A stretch of DNA of 64,000 nt from contig NZ_JBFREB010000001.1 in NCBI RefSeq assembly GCF_052114085.1, forward strand, positions 2,604,001 to 2,668,000, read 5' to 3'. Positions within the stretch are counted from its first letter, which is position 1, and every line of letters starts with the position of its first letter. Shown piece after piece: positions 32,221 through 40,647 of the stretch. The stretch is from Leifsonia sp052114085 (GTDB lineage Bacteria > Actinomycetota > Actinomycetes > Actinomycetales > Microbacteriaceae). The translations under genes and the position numbers were made by a program. The notes under the pieces were generated by a model. The model had not been told where the DNA came from. It was given only the letters and a program-made list of their open reading frames with translations, and made no database searches.

Positions 32221-34071
32221 TCACTCCACGGTGACGGACTTGGCCAGGTTGCGCGGCTGGTCGACGTCGAGACCCTTGGCGGCGGACAGCTCCATCGCGA
32301 AGATCTGCAGCGGCACGACGGCCAGCAGCGGCTCGAACAACGGGGCGGCCAGCGGGATGCGGATGACCTCGTCGGCGAACGGCAGCACGGCGGCGTCACC
32401 GGCCTCGGCGATCGCGATGACGCGGGCGCCGCGGGCTCGGATCTCCTGGATGTTGGAGACGACCTTCTTGTGCAGCTCGTCCGACCAGCGCGGGCTCGGC
32501 ACGACGACGAAGACGGGCTGGCCGGGCTCGATCAGCGCGATCGGGCCGTGCTTCAGCTCACCGGCCGCGAAGCCCTCGGCGTGAATGTACGCGAGCTCCT
32601 TGAGCTTCAGCGCACCCTCCAGCGCGATGGGGTAACCGACGTGGCGGCCGAGGAACAGCACCGACCGGGTGTCCGACATCCACTTGGCCAGCTGAGCGAT
32701 CTCGGCGTGCGACTCCAGCACAGTCGCGATCTTCTCGGGCACGGCGTTCAGCTCGGCGATCGCGTCGCGCTGGTGAGCGGCGGACAGCGTGCCGCGCACG
32801 CGCGCCAGGTGCAGACCGAAGAGGTACAGCGCGGTGATCTGGGCCACGAAGGCCTTCGTCGACGCGACAGCGACTTCGGGACCAGCGTGGGTGTAGAGCG
32901 CCGCGTCCGACTCGCGCGGGATGGTCGCACCCTGCGTGTTGCAGATGGAGATCGCCTTGGCGCCGGCCTCACGGGCGTACTTGACCGCCATGAGCGTGTC
33001 CATCGTCTCGCCCGACTGGCTGATCGAGATGACGAGCGTGCCCTCGGTGAGCACCGGCTCGCGGTACCGGAACTCGTGGCTGAGCTCGACGGTGACGGGC
33101 ACGCGGGCCCACTTCTCGATCGCGTAGCTGCCGACGAGCCCCGCATAGGCGGCGGTGCCGCACGCGATGATCGTGACCCGGTCGATCCCGGCGAAGTACT
33201 CGTCGCCCAGCGCGTCGAGCTCGGGGATGTGCACAGTGTCGTCGACGAGGCGGCCGCGCAGAGTGTTGGCGACGGCGTCCGGCTCCTCGGCGATCTCCTT
33301 CGCCATGAAGGAGGACCACCCGCCCTTCTCGGCGGCGGAGGCGTCCCACGCCACCTCGAACGGCTCGACCTCGACCGGCGTACCGGTGAAGTCGGTCACC
33401 GTGACGCTGTCGGGCGTGATGGTGACGATCTGGTCCTGGCCGATGGCCATGGCGCGGCGCGTGTGCTCGACGAACGCGGCCACGTCGGAGCCGAGGAAGT
33501 TCTCGCCCTCGCCCAGCCCGATCACCAGCGGGGAGTTGCGGCGCGCGCCGACGACGACGTGCGGCTGATCCTGGTGCATCGCCAGCAGCGTGAACGCGCC
33601 CTCCAGACGCGACACGACCGCCTGGAACGCCTCAGGAAGGTCGCCGGTGCGACGGTACTCGCGGCCGAGGAGGACGGCGGCGACCTCGGTGTCGGTCTCC
33701 GACTCGAAGGCGAAGCCGTCTGCCAGCAGTTCGTCCTTCAGGGTCGAGAAGTTCTCGATGATGCCGTTGTGGATGACGGCGAGGCGACCCTCGTCGCCCA
33801 GGTGCGGGTGCGCGTTCACGTCCGTCGGACCGCCGTGCGTCGCCCAGCGGGTGTGCCCGATGCCGGTCTGGCCGTTCGGGATGGGGTTCTCCTGCAGGTC
33901 CTCGGTGAGGACCGCCAGCTTGCCCGCCTTCTTCGCGGTCCCGAGCGCGCCGTCCGGGCCGATCACGGCGATGCCGGCCGAGTCGTAGCCGCGGTACTCC
34001 AGGCGCTTCAGGCCGCCAAGCAGCACCTCGAGGCTCTTGTCAGTACCGACGTACCCCACGATTCCACACAT
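32221..34071 (-). CDS. glmS: Glutamine-fructose-6-phosphate aminotransferase (isomerising)
   Basis: The 616-residue enzyme begins MCGIVGYVGTDKSLEVLLGG, with the catalytic Cys exposed after Met removal. It has an N-terminal glutaminase domain (1-240) and two SIS domains (SISQSGETMDTLMAVKYA and YPIALEGALKLKELAYIHAE), ending NLAKSVTVE. It makes glucosamine-6-phosphate for peptidoglycan, upstream of GlmM (35485). The ATG lies 7 bases after TAGACT and lacks a Shine-Dalgarno, so the mRNA is probably leaderless and no glmS ribozyme fits in the 66-base gap. Confidence 0.97.
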   Translation of the reverse strand: MCGIVGYVGTDKSLEVLLGGLKRLEYRGYDSAGIAVIGPDGALGTAKKAGKLAVLTEDLQENPIPNGQTGIGHTRWATHGGPTDVNAHPHLGDEGRLAVIHNGIIENFSTLKDELLADGFAFESETDTEVAAVLLGREYRRTGDLPEAFQAVVSRLEGAFTLLAMHQDQPHVVVGARRNSPLVIGLGEGENFLGSDVAAFVEHTRRAMAIGQDQIVTITPDSVTVTDFTGTPVEVEPFEVAWDASAAEKGGWSSFMAKEIAEEPDAVANTLRGRLVDDTVHIPELDALGDEYFAGIDRVTIIACGTAAYAGLVGSYAIEKWARVPVTVELSHEFRYREPVLTEGTLVISISQSGETMDTLMAVKYAREAGAKAISICNTQGATIPRESDAALYTHAGPEVAVASTKAFVAQITALYLFGLHLARVRGTLSAAHQRDAIAELNAVPEKIATVLESHAEIAQLAKWMSDTRSVLFLGRHVGYPIALEGALKLKELAYIHAEGFAAGELKHGPIALIEPGQPVFVVVPSPRWSDELHKKVVSNIQEIRARGARVIAIAEAGDAAVLPFADEVIRIPLAAPLFEPLLAVVPLQIFAMELSAAKGLDVDQPRNLAKSVTVE

Positions 34072-34078
34072 GGGGTCG

Positions 34079-34128
34079 AGTCTATCGTGGGCTTGGGTGG
34101 GGCCTCGCTGTGAGCGCCCCCCTAGACT
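34079..34128. promoter_or_regulatory. Back-to-back leaderless promoters for glmS and coaA
   Basis: The same box, TAGACT, occurs on both strands: 34079-34084 (minus) ends 7 bases before the glmS ATG, and 34123-34128 (plus) ends 9 bases before the coaA ATG. The whole divergent gap is 66 bases, so the two promoters must overlap upstream. Confidence 0.55.
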
Positions 34129-34137
34129 TGGGGTCCT

Positions 34138-35073
34138 ATGCTCTCGAACGGCGACTCCACCCCCTTCGTCGAACTGGGCCGGGCCGACTGGGCGGAACTG
34201 GCGCAGAACACGCGCCTCCCGCTGCTGGAGACGGAGATCGTCCAGCTCCGCGGTCTCGGCGATCCGCTCGACATGCGCGAGGTCGAGGAGGTCTACCTCC
34301 CGCTCAGCCGCCTTCTGAACCTCTACGTCGGCGGCGCGAAGCAGCTCCACCACGTCACCAGCGACTTCCTCGGCGAGCGCGCTGCGCGCACTCCCTTCGT
34401 CATCGGCGTCGCGGGGTCCGTCGCGGTCGGCAAGTCGACCATCGCGCGCCTGCTGCGGGAGCTGCTCTCGCGTTGGGATGACACCCCGCGCGTCGAGCTG
34501 GTCACCACCGACGGGTTCCTGCACCCCAACGCCGAGTTGGAGCGACTGGGCCTGATGGAGCGCAAGGGCTTCCCCGAGTCGTACGACCGCAAGGCGCTGC
34601 TGCGGTTCGTGACGGCGGTGAAGAGCGGCGCCCCCGAGGTGCGCGCGCCGTTCTATTCGCACCTGAGCTACGACATCGTGCCGGACGCGGAGATCGTGGT
34701 GCGCCGCCCGGACGTCCTCATCGTCGAGGGGCTCAACGTGCTGCAGCCGGCCGGCGGCGGCAACCGTCTCGCCGTCAGCGACCTGTTCGACTTCAGCGTC
34801 TACGTGGATGCGCGCACGCGCGACATCGCCCGCTGGTACGAGGAGCGTTTCCTCAAGCTCCAGCGCGGGGCCTTCGCCAACCCGAAGTCCTACTTCCACC
34901 GGTATGCCGAACTCACCGAGGATCAGGCCCGCGAGCGCGCAGCGACCATCTGGTCCCGCATCAACGAGCCGAACCTCCTGCAGAACATCCGCCCGACGCG
35001 GTCGCGCGCGAAGCTCGTCCTGCGCAAGGACGACAATCACGCCGTCAGCTCGGTGCTCCTGCGTAAGCTGTAG
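34138..35073 (+). CDS. coaA: Type I pantothenate kinase
   Basis: The 311-residue P-loop kinase has GVAGSVAVGKSTIARLL (near residue 90), LVTTDGFLHPNAEL, KGFPESYD and DVLIVEGLNVLQ. All are diagnostic of bacterial CoaA. It phosphorylates pantothenate, the first and regulated step of CoA synthesis. It is divergent from glmS. The next gene downstream, an XRE regulator, starts 79 bases later. Confidence 0.96.
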   Translation: MLSNGDSTPFVELGRADWAELAQNTRLPLLETEIVQLRGLGDPLDMREVEEVYLPLSRLLNLYVGGAKQLHHVTSDFLGERAARTPFVIGVAGSVAVGKSTIARLLRELLSRWDDTPRVELVTTDGFLHPNAELERLGLMERKGFPESYDRKALLRFVTAVKSGAPEVRAPFYSHLSYDIVPDAEIVVRRPDVLIVEGLNVLQPAGGGNRLAVSDLFDFSVYVDARTRDIARWYEERFLKLQRGAFANPKSYFHRYAELTEDQARERAATIWSRINEPNLLQNIRPTRSRAKLVLRKDDNHAVSSVLLRKL

Positions 35074-35151
35074 GGTCTTTAGACCCGGCGCTCAGATGCG
35101 AGAGGCTGTCAAGCTCTGGCCGTGGATGCGGTGGTCGCGTAGGCATGAGGT

Positions 35152-35460
35152 ATGGCAACACCACGCTCCCGCGCCGCCGAAGTCTTCGGACAGCGGGTAC
35201 GCGAGGCGCGCATCGCCCTCGGCATGAGCCAGGAGGACATCGCCAACCTGGCCGACATGCACGTCACCAACTACGGGCGGGTCGAGCGCGGCGAGGCCAA
35301 CTCCGAGTTGCACACGATCGTCCGGCTCGCGACCGCACTCAACGTCGATCCCGCCGACCTGCTCCGCGGTCTGTACGGCAGCGACATGCTCCCGGACCGC
35401 TCGCGCGCCTACTCGGTTGCCGAATTCATCGCCGCCCGGCGCGCGCACGAAACCCGCTGA
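35152..35460 (+). CDS. XRE-family helix-turn-helix regulator
   Basis: The 102-residue protein consists of a Cro/C1-type HTH (residues about 13-70: FGQRVREARIALGMSQEDIANLA, recognition helix near MHVTNYGRVERG). A short tail follows with no ligand domain. Single-domain XRE proteins act as small repressors or activators; the target is unknown. The start has ATGAGGT just upstream, and a TAGGCA box lies six bases before the ATG. Confidence 0.85.
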   Translation: MATPRSRAAEVFGQRVREARIALGMSQEDIANLADMHVTNYGRVERGEANSELHTIVRLATALNVDPADLLRGLYGSDMLPDRSRAYSVAEFIAARRAHETR

Positions 35461-35484
35461 CCGCCCGCGATCGGTCGGGCTCCG

Positions 35485-36846
35485 TCAGAGCGCCAGACGC
35501 TCCCGCACCACATCGGCCAATTCGTTGGCGAGACGCTCGGCGGTGACATGGTCGGCGGCCTCCACCATCACGCGCACCAACGGCTCAGTGCCGGAGGGGC
35601 GCAGGAGCACGCGGCCGCTGTCGCCGAGGGCGTTCTCCGCCGTCTGCACCGCCGTGAGCAGCTGCTCGTCGGAGTGGACGCCGTGGTGGTCGACGTTCTT
35701 CACGTTAATCATCACCTGCGGGTAGATCGTCATCACCGTGGCCAGCTCGGCCAGGGACTTGCCCTGGCGCGCCATCTCGCTGAGGAGGTGGAGACCGGTC
35801 AGGATGCCGTCACCCGTCGTCGCGAACTCGCGCATGATGACGTGTCCGGACTGCTCGCCTCCGAGGGAGAACTCGTGCTCGTTCATCTCTTCGAGCACGT
35901 AGCGGTCGCCGACAGCGGTCTCGACGACGCGGATGCCGTGATCGCGCATGGCGAGCTTGAGGCCGAGGTTGCTCATCACGGTGGCAACCAGCGTGTCGTC
36001 GCGGAGCTTGCCGCGCTGCTTCATGCCGACCGCGAGAATCGCCATGATCTGGTCGCCGTCGACGATGTTGCCTTCGGCGTCGACGGCCAGGCAACGGTCC
36101 GCGTCGCCGTCGTGGGCGATGCCCACATCGGCGCCCGCGGCGAGGACGGCCTTGGCCAGGTTGTCGAGGTGCGTCGACCCGACGCCGTCGTTGATGTTCA
36201 TGCCGTCCGGCGCATCGCCGATGACGGTCACGCGGGCACCGGCGTCCGTGAAGACCTCCGGCGAGATGCCCGCCGCCGCGCCGTGCGCGCAGTCCAGCAC
36301 GACATGGATGCCGTCGAGGCGGTGCGGGAGGCTGCCCAGCAGGTGGAGGACGTAGCGGTCCTCGGCGTCCGCGAAGCGGCGGATGCGGCCGACGCCGGCC
36401 CCTGTCGGAGTCAGCTTGTCGAGTTCGAGATGCTGCTCGATGCGATCTTCGACAACGTCGGGAAGCTTGGTGCCTCCCCGGGCGAAGATCTTGATCCCGT
36501 TATCGGGAGCAGGATTGTGCGAGGCGGAGACCATCACACCGAAGTCTGCGTCGAAGTCGGCGATTAGGAAGGCCGTGGCCGGCGTGGGGATGACTCCCGC
36601 GTCGTACACGTCGATGCCGGAGCTCGCGAGCCCGGCCGCCACCGCGGCGGAGAGGAACTCGCCCGAGACGCGCGGGTCGCGGGCGACAATGGCCTTCGGG
36701 CGCTTACCGGCGGCCCGCCGCGCCTCGGCGCTACGGCCTTGCGTCAGTACAGCAGCAGCTGACTGCGCAAGGCCGAGCGCCAAGTCCGCGGTGAGACTTC
36801 CGTTTGCGAGACCGCGAACGCCGTCGGTACCGAATAGACGAGGCAT
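35485..36846 (-). CDS. glmM: Phosphoglucosamine mutase
   Basis: The 453-residue alpha-D-phosphohexomutase has the phosphoserine loop VSASHNPAPDNGIKIF (Ser109), the Mg2+ loop DGDADRCLAVD and the sugar loop GEQSGHVIM. It converts glucosamine-6-phosphate to glucosamine-1-phosphate after GlmS. It follows rpsI by 27 bases, the common actinobacterial order rplM-rpsI-glmM. The ATG lies 7 bases after a TAGGCT box. Confidence 0.97.
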   Translation of the reverse strand: MPRLFGTDGVRGLANGSLTADLALGLAQSAAAVLTQGRSAEARRAAGKRPKAIVARDPRVSGEFLSAAVAAGLASSGIDVYDAGVIPTPATAFLIADFDADFGVMVSASHNPAPDNGIKIFARGGTKLPDVVEDRIEQHLELDKLTPTGAGVGRIRRFADAEDRYVLHLLGSLPHRLDGIHVVLDCAHGAAAGISPEVFTDAGARVTVIGDAPDGMNINDGVGSTHLDNLAKAVLAAGADVGIAHDGDADRCLAVDAEGNIVDGDQIMAILAVGMKQRGKLRDDTLVATVMSNLGLKLAMRDHGIRVVETAVGDRYVLEEMNEHEFSLGGEQSGHVIMREFATTGDGILTGLHLLSEMARQGKSLAELATVMTIYPQVMINVKNVDHHGVHSDEQLLTAVQTAENALGDSGRVLLRPSGTEPLVRVMVEAADHVTAERLANELADVVRERLAL

Positions 36847-36853
36847 GGACCGA

Positions 36854-36859
36854 AGCCTA
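36854..36859 (-). promoter_or_regulatory. Candidate leaderless -10 box (TAGGCT) for glmM
   Basis: TAGGCT ends 7 bases before the glmM ATG, in the short gap after rpsI. It would allow wall-precursor synthesis to be expressed apart from ribosomal genes. Confidence 0.4.
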
Positions 36860-36873
36860 AACGCTCGTAAGCG

Positions 36874-37371
36874 TTAGCGCTTGGAGAACTGCGACGCCTT
36901 GCGGGCCTTCTTGAGACCGGCCTTCTTGCGCTCGGTGACGCGAGCGTCACGGGTGAGGAACCCGGCCTTCTTCAGAGTCGCGCGGTTGTTCTCGCGGTCG
37001 ATCTCATTGAGAGCGCGCGCGATGGCGAGGCGCAGGGCGCCCGCCTGGCCGGAGGGGCCACCGCCGGTAATCTTGCCGATGACATCGTAGGCCCCGAGCA
37101 GGTCGAGCACCTTGAACGGGTCGTTGATCAGCTGCTGGTGCAGCTTGTTCGGGAAGTAGTCGGCGAACTCACGGCCGTTGACCGTGATGGTGCCGGAACC
37201 CGGGACCAGGCGCACGCGCGCGATGGCCTCCTTGCGGCGGCCGACGGCCGCTCCGGGAACGGAGAGGACGGCGCGCGGGGCCGCGGGGGCCTCGGTTGCC
37301 GGGGTCTCGGTCGAGTAGGACTCGACGTTGTCGGCCTGGGCCGACTCGATGCTGTCTGCGATCTTCGCCAC
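36874..37371 (-). CDS. rpsI: 30S ribosomal protein S9
   Basis: The 165-residue protein has the S9 core from about residue 44 (GRRKEAIARVRLVPG) to the usual basic end (KKARKASQFSKR) that reaches the P-site tRNA. S9 is usually about 130 residues. The first 40 residues are an acidic, Ala/Pro/Thr-rich extension (start GTG 37371). It follows rplM by 51 bases. Confidence 0.96.
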   Translation of the reverse strand: MAKIADSIESAQADNVESYSTETPATEAPAAPRAVLSVPGAAVGRRKEAIARVRLVPGSGTITVNGREFADYFPNKLHQQLINDPFKVLDLLGAYDVIGKITGGGPSGQAGALRLAIARALNEIDRENNRATLKKAGFLTRDARVTERKKAGLKKARKASQFSKR

Positions 37372-37422
37372 GGTGGTGATAATCCTTTGTCTCTAAGTCG
37401 TGAAAGTCGTCGTCGTCGCGAA

Positions 37423-37869
37423 CTACTGTGCGACCTGGCCGAGCGTGTACGGCTTCGGCTGCTGGGCGGCGTGCGGGTGCTCGCTTCCGGTGTAGACCTT
37501 CAGCTTGCGGAGCTGGGCGCGACCGATGGAGTTCTTCGGGAGCATGCCGCGGACGGCCTTCTCGACGGCGCGGACCGGGTTCTTCTCGAGGAGCTCCGAG
37601 TAGGTGGTGGCCTTGAGGCCGCCCGGGTAGCCCGAGTGGCGGTAGGCCTTCTTCTGGAGGAGCTTCTGACCGGTCAGCGCGACCTTCTCCGCGTTGATGA
37701 TGATGACGAAGTCACCACTGTCCATGTGCGGAGCGAAGGTCGGCTTGTGCTTGCCGCGCAGGAGGGCGGCGGTGTGGCTGGCAAGACGGCCGAGCACGAC
37801 GTCGGTCGCGTCGATGACGACCCAGTCTCGCTGGATCTCGTCTGCCTTCGGGGAATACGTGCGCGTCAC
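37423..37869 (-). CDS. rplM: 50S ribosomal protein L13
   Basis: The 148-residue protein is of normal length: TRTYSPKADEIQRDWVVIDATD, HKPTFAPHMDSGDFVIIINA and the conserved RAVEKAVRGMLPKN. The GTG at 37869 gives the standard N-terminus; upstream in-frame sequence is not L13. First gene of rplM-rpsI-glmM, with its own promoter at 38011-38039. Confidence 0.96.
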   Translation of the reverse strand: MTRTYSPKADEIQRDWVVIDATDVVLGRLASHTAALLRGKHKPTFAPHMDSGDFVIIINAEKVALTGQKLLQKKAYRHSGYPGGLKATTYSELLEKNPVRAVEKAVRGMLPKNSIGRAQLRKLKVYTGSEHPHAAQQPKPYTLGQVAQ

Positions 37870-38010
37870 AGTAGTGGCTGCTTTCTGTCTCGAACGGAGG
37901 TGTTCGTGAATCCCGCTCCGTGGGGGTTCGCCTCCCTCAGGAGGGAACCGGGCCGGTGGAGGGCTCACGTTCGTATGTCACGCCGCAGAAGGCGCGGACA
38001 CCAAAGATCA

Positions 38011-38039
38011 ATCGTACGGGACGTCGCCACCCCGGTCAA
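38011..38039 (-). promoter_or_regulatory. Promoter of rplM-rpsI-glmM
   Basis: TTGACC (38034-38039), a 17-base spacer and TACGAT (38011-38016). The start would fall near 38004, leaving a leader of about 135 nucleotides. This is a good match to the vegetative consensus. Confidence 0.75.
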
Positions 38040-38044
38040 ACCGG

Positions 38045-38920
38045 CTACAGTTCGCGCATCGCCCGGGTCCGTTCCGCGCGCAGCGCGAGCTCGGCCCCTT
38101 CGGGGTATCCCACCTCGAGGAGGGTGAGCCCGCGCGCCGGCATGACCTTGAACGCGCTGGTCCGGCGCCGCTCGTCGCGGAGCGCCACGAGGTCGCCGGC
38201 ACCGAGCTTGCCCTCTCCCACCTCGACGCAGGCGCCCACCAGCGCACGGACCATGCTGTGGCAGAAGGCATCCGCAGTGAGATCCGCGACCAGAACGCCG
38301 TCCGCATCCTGACGCCAGGAGAACGCCTGCAGGGTACGGATGGTCGTCGCCCCCTCCCGCGCCTTGCAGTAGCTGGCGAAGTCGTGCAGGCCGAGCAATC
38401 CGTGAGCGGCCATGTCCATCGCCGCGACATCGAGGTCCGACGACACCCACGCCGTGCGGTGTCGCTGAAGCGGGTCGCGGAACGCTGTGCGATCGGCGAC
38501 GCGATATTCGTAGTGCCGCCACAGCGCCGAGAAGCGTGCGTCGAATCCGTCCGGCGCGACGGCGGCGGCGAGCACGACGACGTCGGAGACCGGACCCAGG
38601 ATGCCGTTGAGCCGCCGCGCGAGCGCCTCCTCCGCGGAAAGCGGTTGACGCATACCGTGCGGCTTGCGCAGCACCGCCTCCTGCGCCGGCGACAGGTCGA
38701 CGTGCGCGACCTGTCCGACGGCGTGGACGCCCGCGTCGGTCCGTCCCGCCACCGTCAGGACCGGTGGGTCGCCGGCCCGGCGGAAGATCGTCGCGAGCGC
38801 ATCCTCCAGCGCCCCCTGGACGGTGCGGAGGCCGGGCTGTCGCCCCCAGCCGTTGAAGTCGGTGCCCTGGTAGGCGATGTCGAGGCGGTACCGTCGCGTC
38901 GGCTGCCCGTCAGTAGGCAC
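38045..38920 (-). CDS. truA: tRNA pseudouridine(38-40) synthase TruA
   Basis: The 291-residue protein has the catalytic Asp motif VAGRTDAGVHAVGQVAHVD, YRLDIAYQGTDFNGW at the N-terminus and AFCHSMVRALVGACVEVG near the end. It modifies U38-U40 in the anticodon arm of tRNAs. The GTG at 38920 overlaps the end of the GNAT gene by 11 bases, implying coupled translation. In most actinobacteria truA follows rplQ directly; here a GNAT gene and a terminator intervene. Confidence 0.95.
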   Translation of the reverse strand: MPTDGQPTRRYRLDIAYQGTDFNGWGRQPGLRTVQGALEDALATIFRRAGDPPVLTVAGRTDAGVHAVGQVAHVDLSPAQEAVLRKPHGMRQPLSAEEALARRLNGILGPVSDVVVLAAAVAPDGFDARFSALWRHYEYRVADRTAFRDPLQRHRTAWVSSDLDVAAMDMAAHGLLGLHDFASYCKAREGATTIRTLQAFSWRQDADGVLVADLTADAFCHSMVRALVGACVEVGEGKLGAGDLVALRDERRRTSAFKVMPARGLTLLEVGYPEGAELALRAERTRAMREL

Positions 38921-39944
38921 GGACCAGACCCGTCTCCGACTGAGCCGTGACGAAGCCCATGCCGGTGTAGAGGCCGAGCGCCCCGGTCGGGTTCTCGGCG
39001 TCCACATCCAGAACCACCTTGTCCAGACCGCGCGCGGCCGACGCCTCGAGTACGGCGCGCAAAAGGGTGGGCGCGATCCGGCGGCCCCGGTAGGGTCGCG
39101 TGACGGCCACGGTCGACACGTAGGAGCTCGAGAAGCCCTGACCTGCCCAGTCCTCCTGGCTCACGTCGGTCAGCAGGACACCCGCCACCACGCCGTCGAC
39201 CAGGGCGACGAAGGACAGGTCGGCGACGAACGTGCCGGAGGTGAGCCCGGTGAACTGCTCGTCCGACAGCGGCTGACTGCCCCAGTGGTCGCGGAAAGCC
39301 TCGTCCCGCGCGAGGTGCACGGCATCCGCCAGCTCCGGCCGGTACGGCTCGATACGCACGTCGCCGGTCGGAGAGACGGCGGGGATGGGGTCGGCCAGGT
39401 CGCGCTCCATGGTCTGGAAGTACCGCGCCACCTCGAACCCACCGGCCTCGAGCAGCCGGCGCCGCCCCTCGGCGCGGCGGTCCGCGTAACCGACGAGCCA
39501 GCCCGGCAGACGTTTCTCCGACGCCGCGAGCTTCTGCTCGCCCCTCGCTCGTTGCCAGGTGAGCAGCTCGCGTCCGATTCCCCTCCCCCGGACGTCGGGA
39601 TGGACGCCCCCGTTCATGAACTCGCGGACCAGGGTCTCCTGCCGCGGCGGCTCCATGACCACCCCGACGGCCACCACACGTCCCTCGCCGGAGACCGCGA
39701 GAAGGGTGTCCGCCTCCAGCTCCACGAAGCTGTAGGCGAGCTCCTCCTCCACCTCCTCGCGGGTGGTCAGGTAGTTCGGGTGATCGGCGGCGTCGATGGC
39801 GCGGTACACCTCGTACACGGCGTCCACGTCATCGGCCGTCGCCGGGCGCCACACGGCGATCTCCGCGTGCTGTGGACGGTACGTCGGAGGCGCGGTCACG
39901 CGGTCCCGGAGCGGCGGCAGGGAGGCGTCGTCGGTCGAGGTCAT
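38910..39944 (-). CDS. Tandem GNAT-domain acetyltransferase, mycothiol synthase-like
   Basis: The 344-residue protein has two GNAT folds (about 30-180 and 190-344), with acetyl-CoA loops VHPDVRGRGIGRELL and VAVTRPYRGRRIAPTLL and the C-terminal ENPTGALGLYTGMGF. The double-GNAT layout is that of MshD (mycothiol synthase) and of many uncharacterised actinobacterial acetyltransferases. I cannot tell which. The ATG at 39944 lies 7 bases after TAAAGT and has GAGAGG upstream. An in-frame GTG at 39953 is less likely. Confidence 0.82.
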   Translation of the reverse strand: MTSTDDASLPPLRDRVTAPPTYRPQHAEIAVWRPATADDVDAVYEVYRAIDAADHPNYLTTREEVEEELAYSFVELEADTLLAVSGEGRVVAVGVVMEPPRQETLVREFMNGGVHPDVRGRGIGRELLTWQRARGEQKLAASEKRLPGWLVGYADRRAEGRRRLLEAGGFEVARYFQTMERDLADPIPAVSPTGDVRIEPYRPELADAVHLARDEAFRDHWGSQPLSDEQFTGLTSGTFVADLSFVALVDGVVAGVLLTDVSQEDWAGQGFSSSYVSTVAVTRPYRGRRIAPTLLRAVLEASAARGLDKVVLDVDAENPTGALGLYTGMGFVTAQSETGLVRAY

Positions 39945-39951
39945 GCCTCTC

Positions 39952-39957
39952 ACTTTA
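39952..39957 (-). promoter_or_regulatory. Candidate leaderless -10 box (TAAAGT) for the GNAT-truA pair
   Basis: TAAAGT ends 7 bases before the ATG. The rplQ terminator lies just upstream, so a promoter is needed here. Confidence 0.5.
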
Positions 39958-39977
39958 GAAGACGGCGACGGACACGA

Positions 39978-40012
39978 CGAAGGCCCCGCATCGAAAGGAT
40001 GCGGGGCCTTCG
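39978..40012 (-). terminator. Terminator of the rpoA-rplQ operon
   Basis: Perfect 15-base arms (CGAAGGCCCCGCATC) around a 5-base GAAAG loop, 19 bases past the rplQ stop. Confidence 0.9.
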
Positions 40013-40030
40013 GGCGTGCGAGGAAGGGTG

Positions 40031-40594
40031 TTACGCCTTCTCCGTCTCGGTCTCGGCGTCGGACTCACCGGCAGCGTCGGCGTCAGCCGTCGCGTCCTCC
40101 GCGACAACTGCCTCCGCGGCGGTGGTCTCGGTGCTGGCCTCCTCGACCGGAGTCTCCTCGGCGGGGGCCGCGGTCTCCTCGACCGGCGCAGCCTTGGGGG
40201 CAGCGGTGGTCTTGGACGACTTCACCTTCGGGGTGACGGGCTCGAGCACGAGCTCGATCTGCACCATGGATGCGTTGTCGCCCTTGCGGAAGCCGAGCTT
40301 CGTGATGCGGGTGTAGCCGCCCTCACGCTCGGCGACCAGCGGCGCGATCTCGGTGAAGAGCTCGTGGACCACGGCCTTGTCGCTGATGACGGCGAGCACG
40401 CGACGGCGTGCAGCCAGGTCACCGCGCTTCGCGAACGTGATCAGGCGCTCAGCCACGGGACGCAGGCGCTTGGCCTTCGTCTCGGTGGTCTTGATGCTCT
40501 TGTGGGTGAACAGCGCTGCAGCCAGGTTGGCGAGCATGAGGCGCTCGTGCGCCGGGCCGCCCCCGAGGCGGGGGCCCTTGGTGGGCTTAGGCAT
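40031..40594 (-). CDS. rplQ: 50S ribosomal protein L17 with acidic C-terminal tail
   Basis: The L17 core occupies residues 1-120 (MPKPTKGPRLGGGPAHERLM, HKSIKTTETKAKRLRPVAER). The usual length is about 120-130, but here a tail of about 67 residues follows, made almost only of Ala, Glu, Thr, Pro and Asp. It follows rpoA by 53 bases and ends the alpha operon. Confidence 0.96.
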   Translation of the reverse strand: MPKPTKGPRLGGGPAHERLMLANLAAALFTHKSIKTTETKAKRLRPVAERLITFAKRGDLAARRRVLAVISDKAVVHELFTEIAPLVAEREGGYTRITKLGFRKGDNASMVQIELVLEPVTPKVKSSKTTAAPKAAPVEETAAPAEETPVEEASTETTAAEAVVAEDATADADAAGESDAETETEKA

Positions 40595-40647
40595 GATCGG
40601 TTATCTCCAGTTGTAAAAGGTCTGATGGCGAAGGTCGGATGACGGCC

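Noticed and set aside
34072..34137. A glmS ribozyme or riboswitch ahead of glmS
   Set aside because: The gap is only 66 bases and the -10 box lies 7 bases from the start codon, leaving no room for a leader RNA.
32221..35040. A 939-codon frame containing glmS
   Set aside because: The first 323 residues lie antisense to coaA and are not protein-like; GlmS must begin with Met-Cys at 34071.
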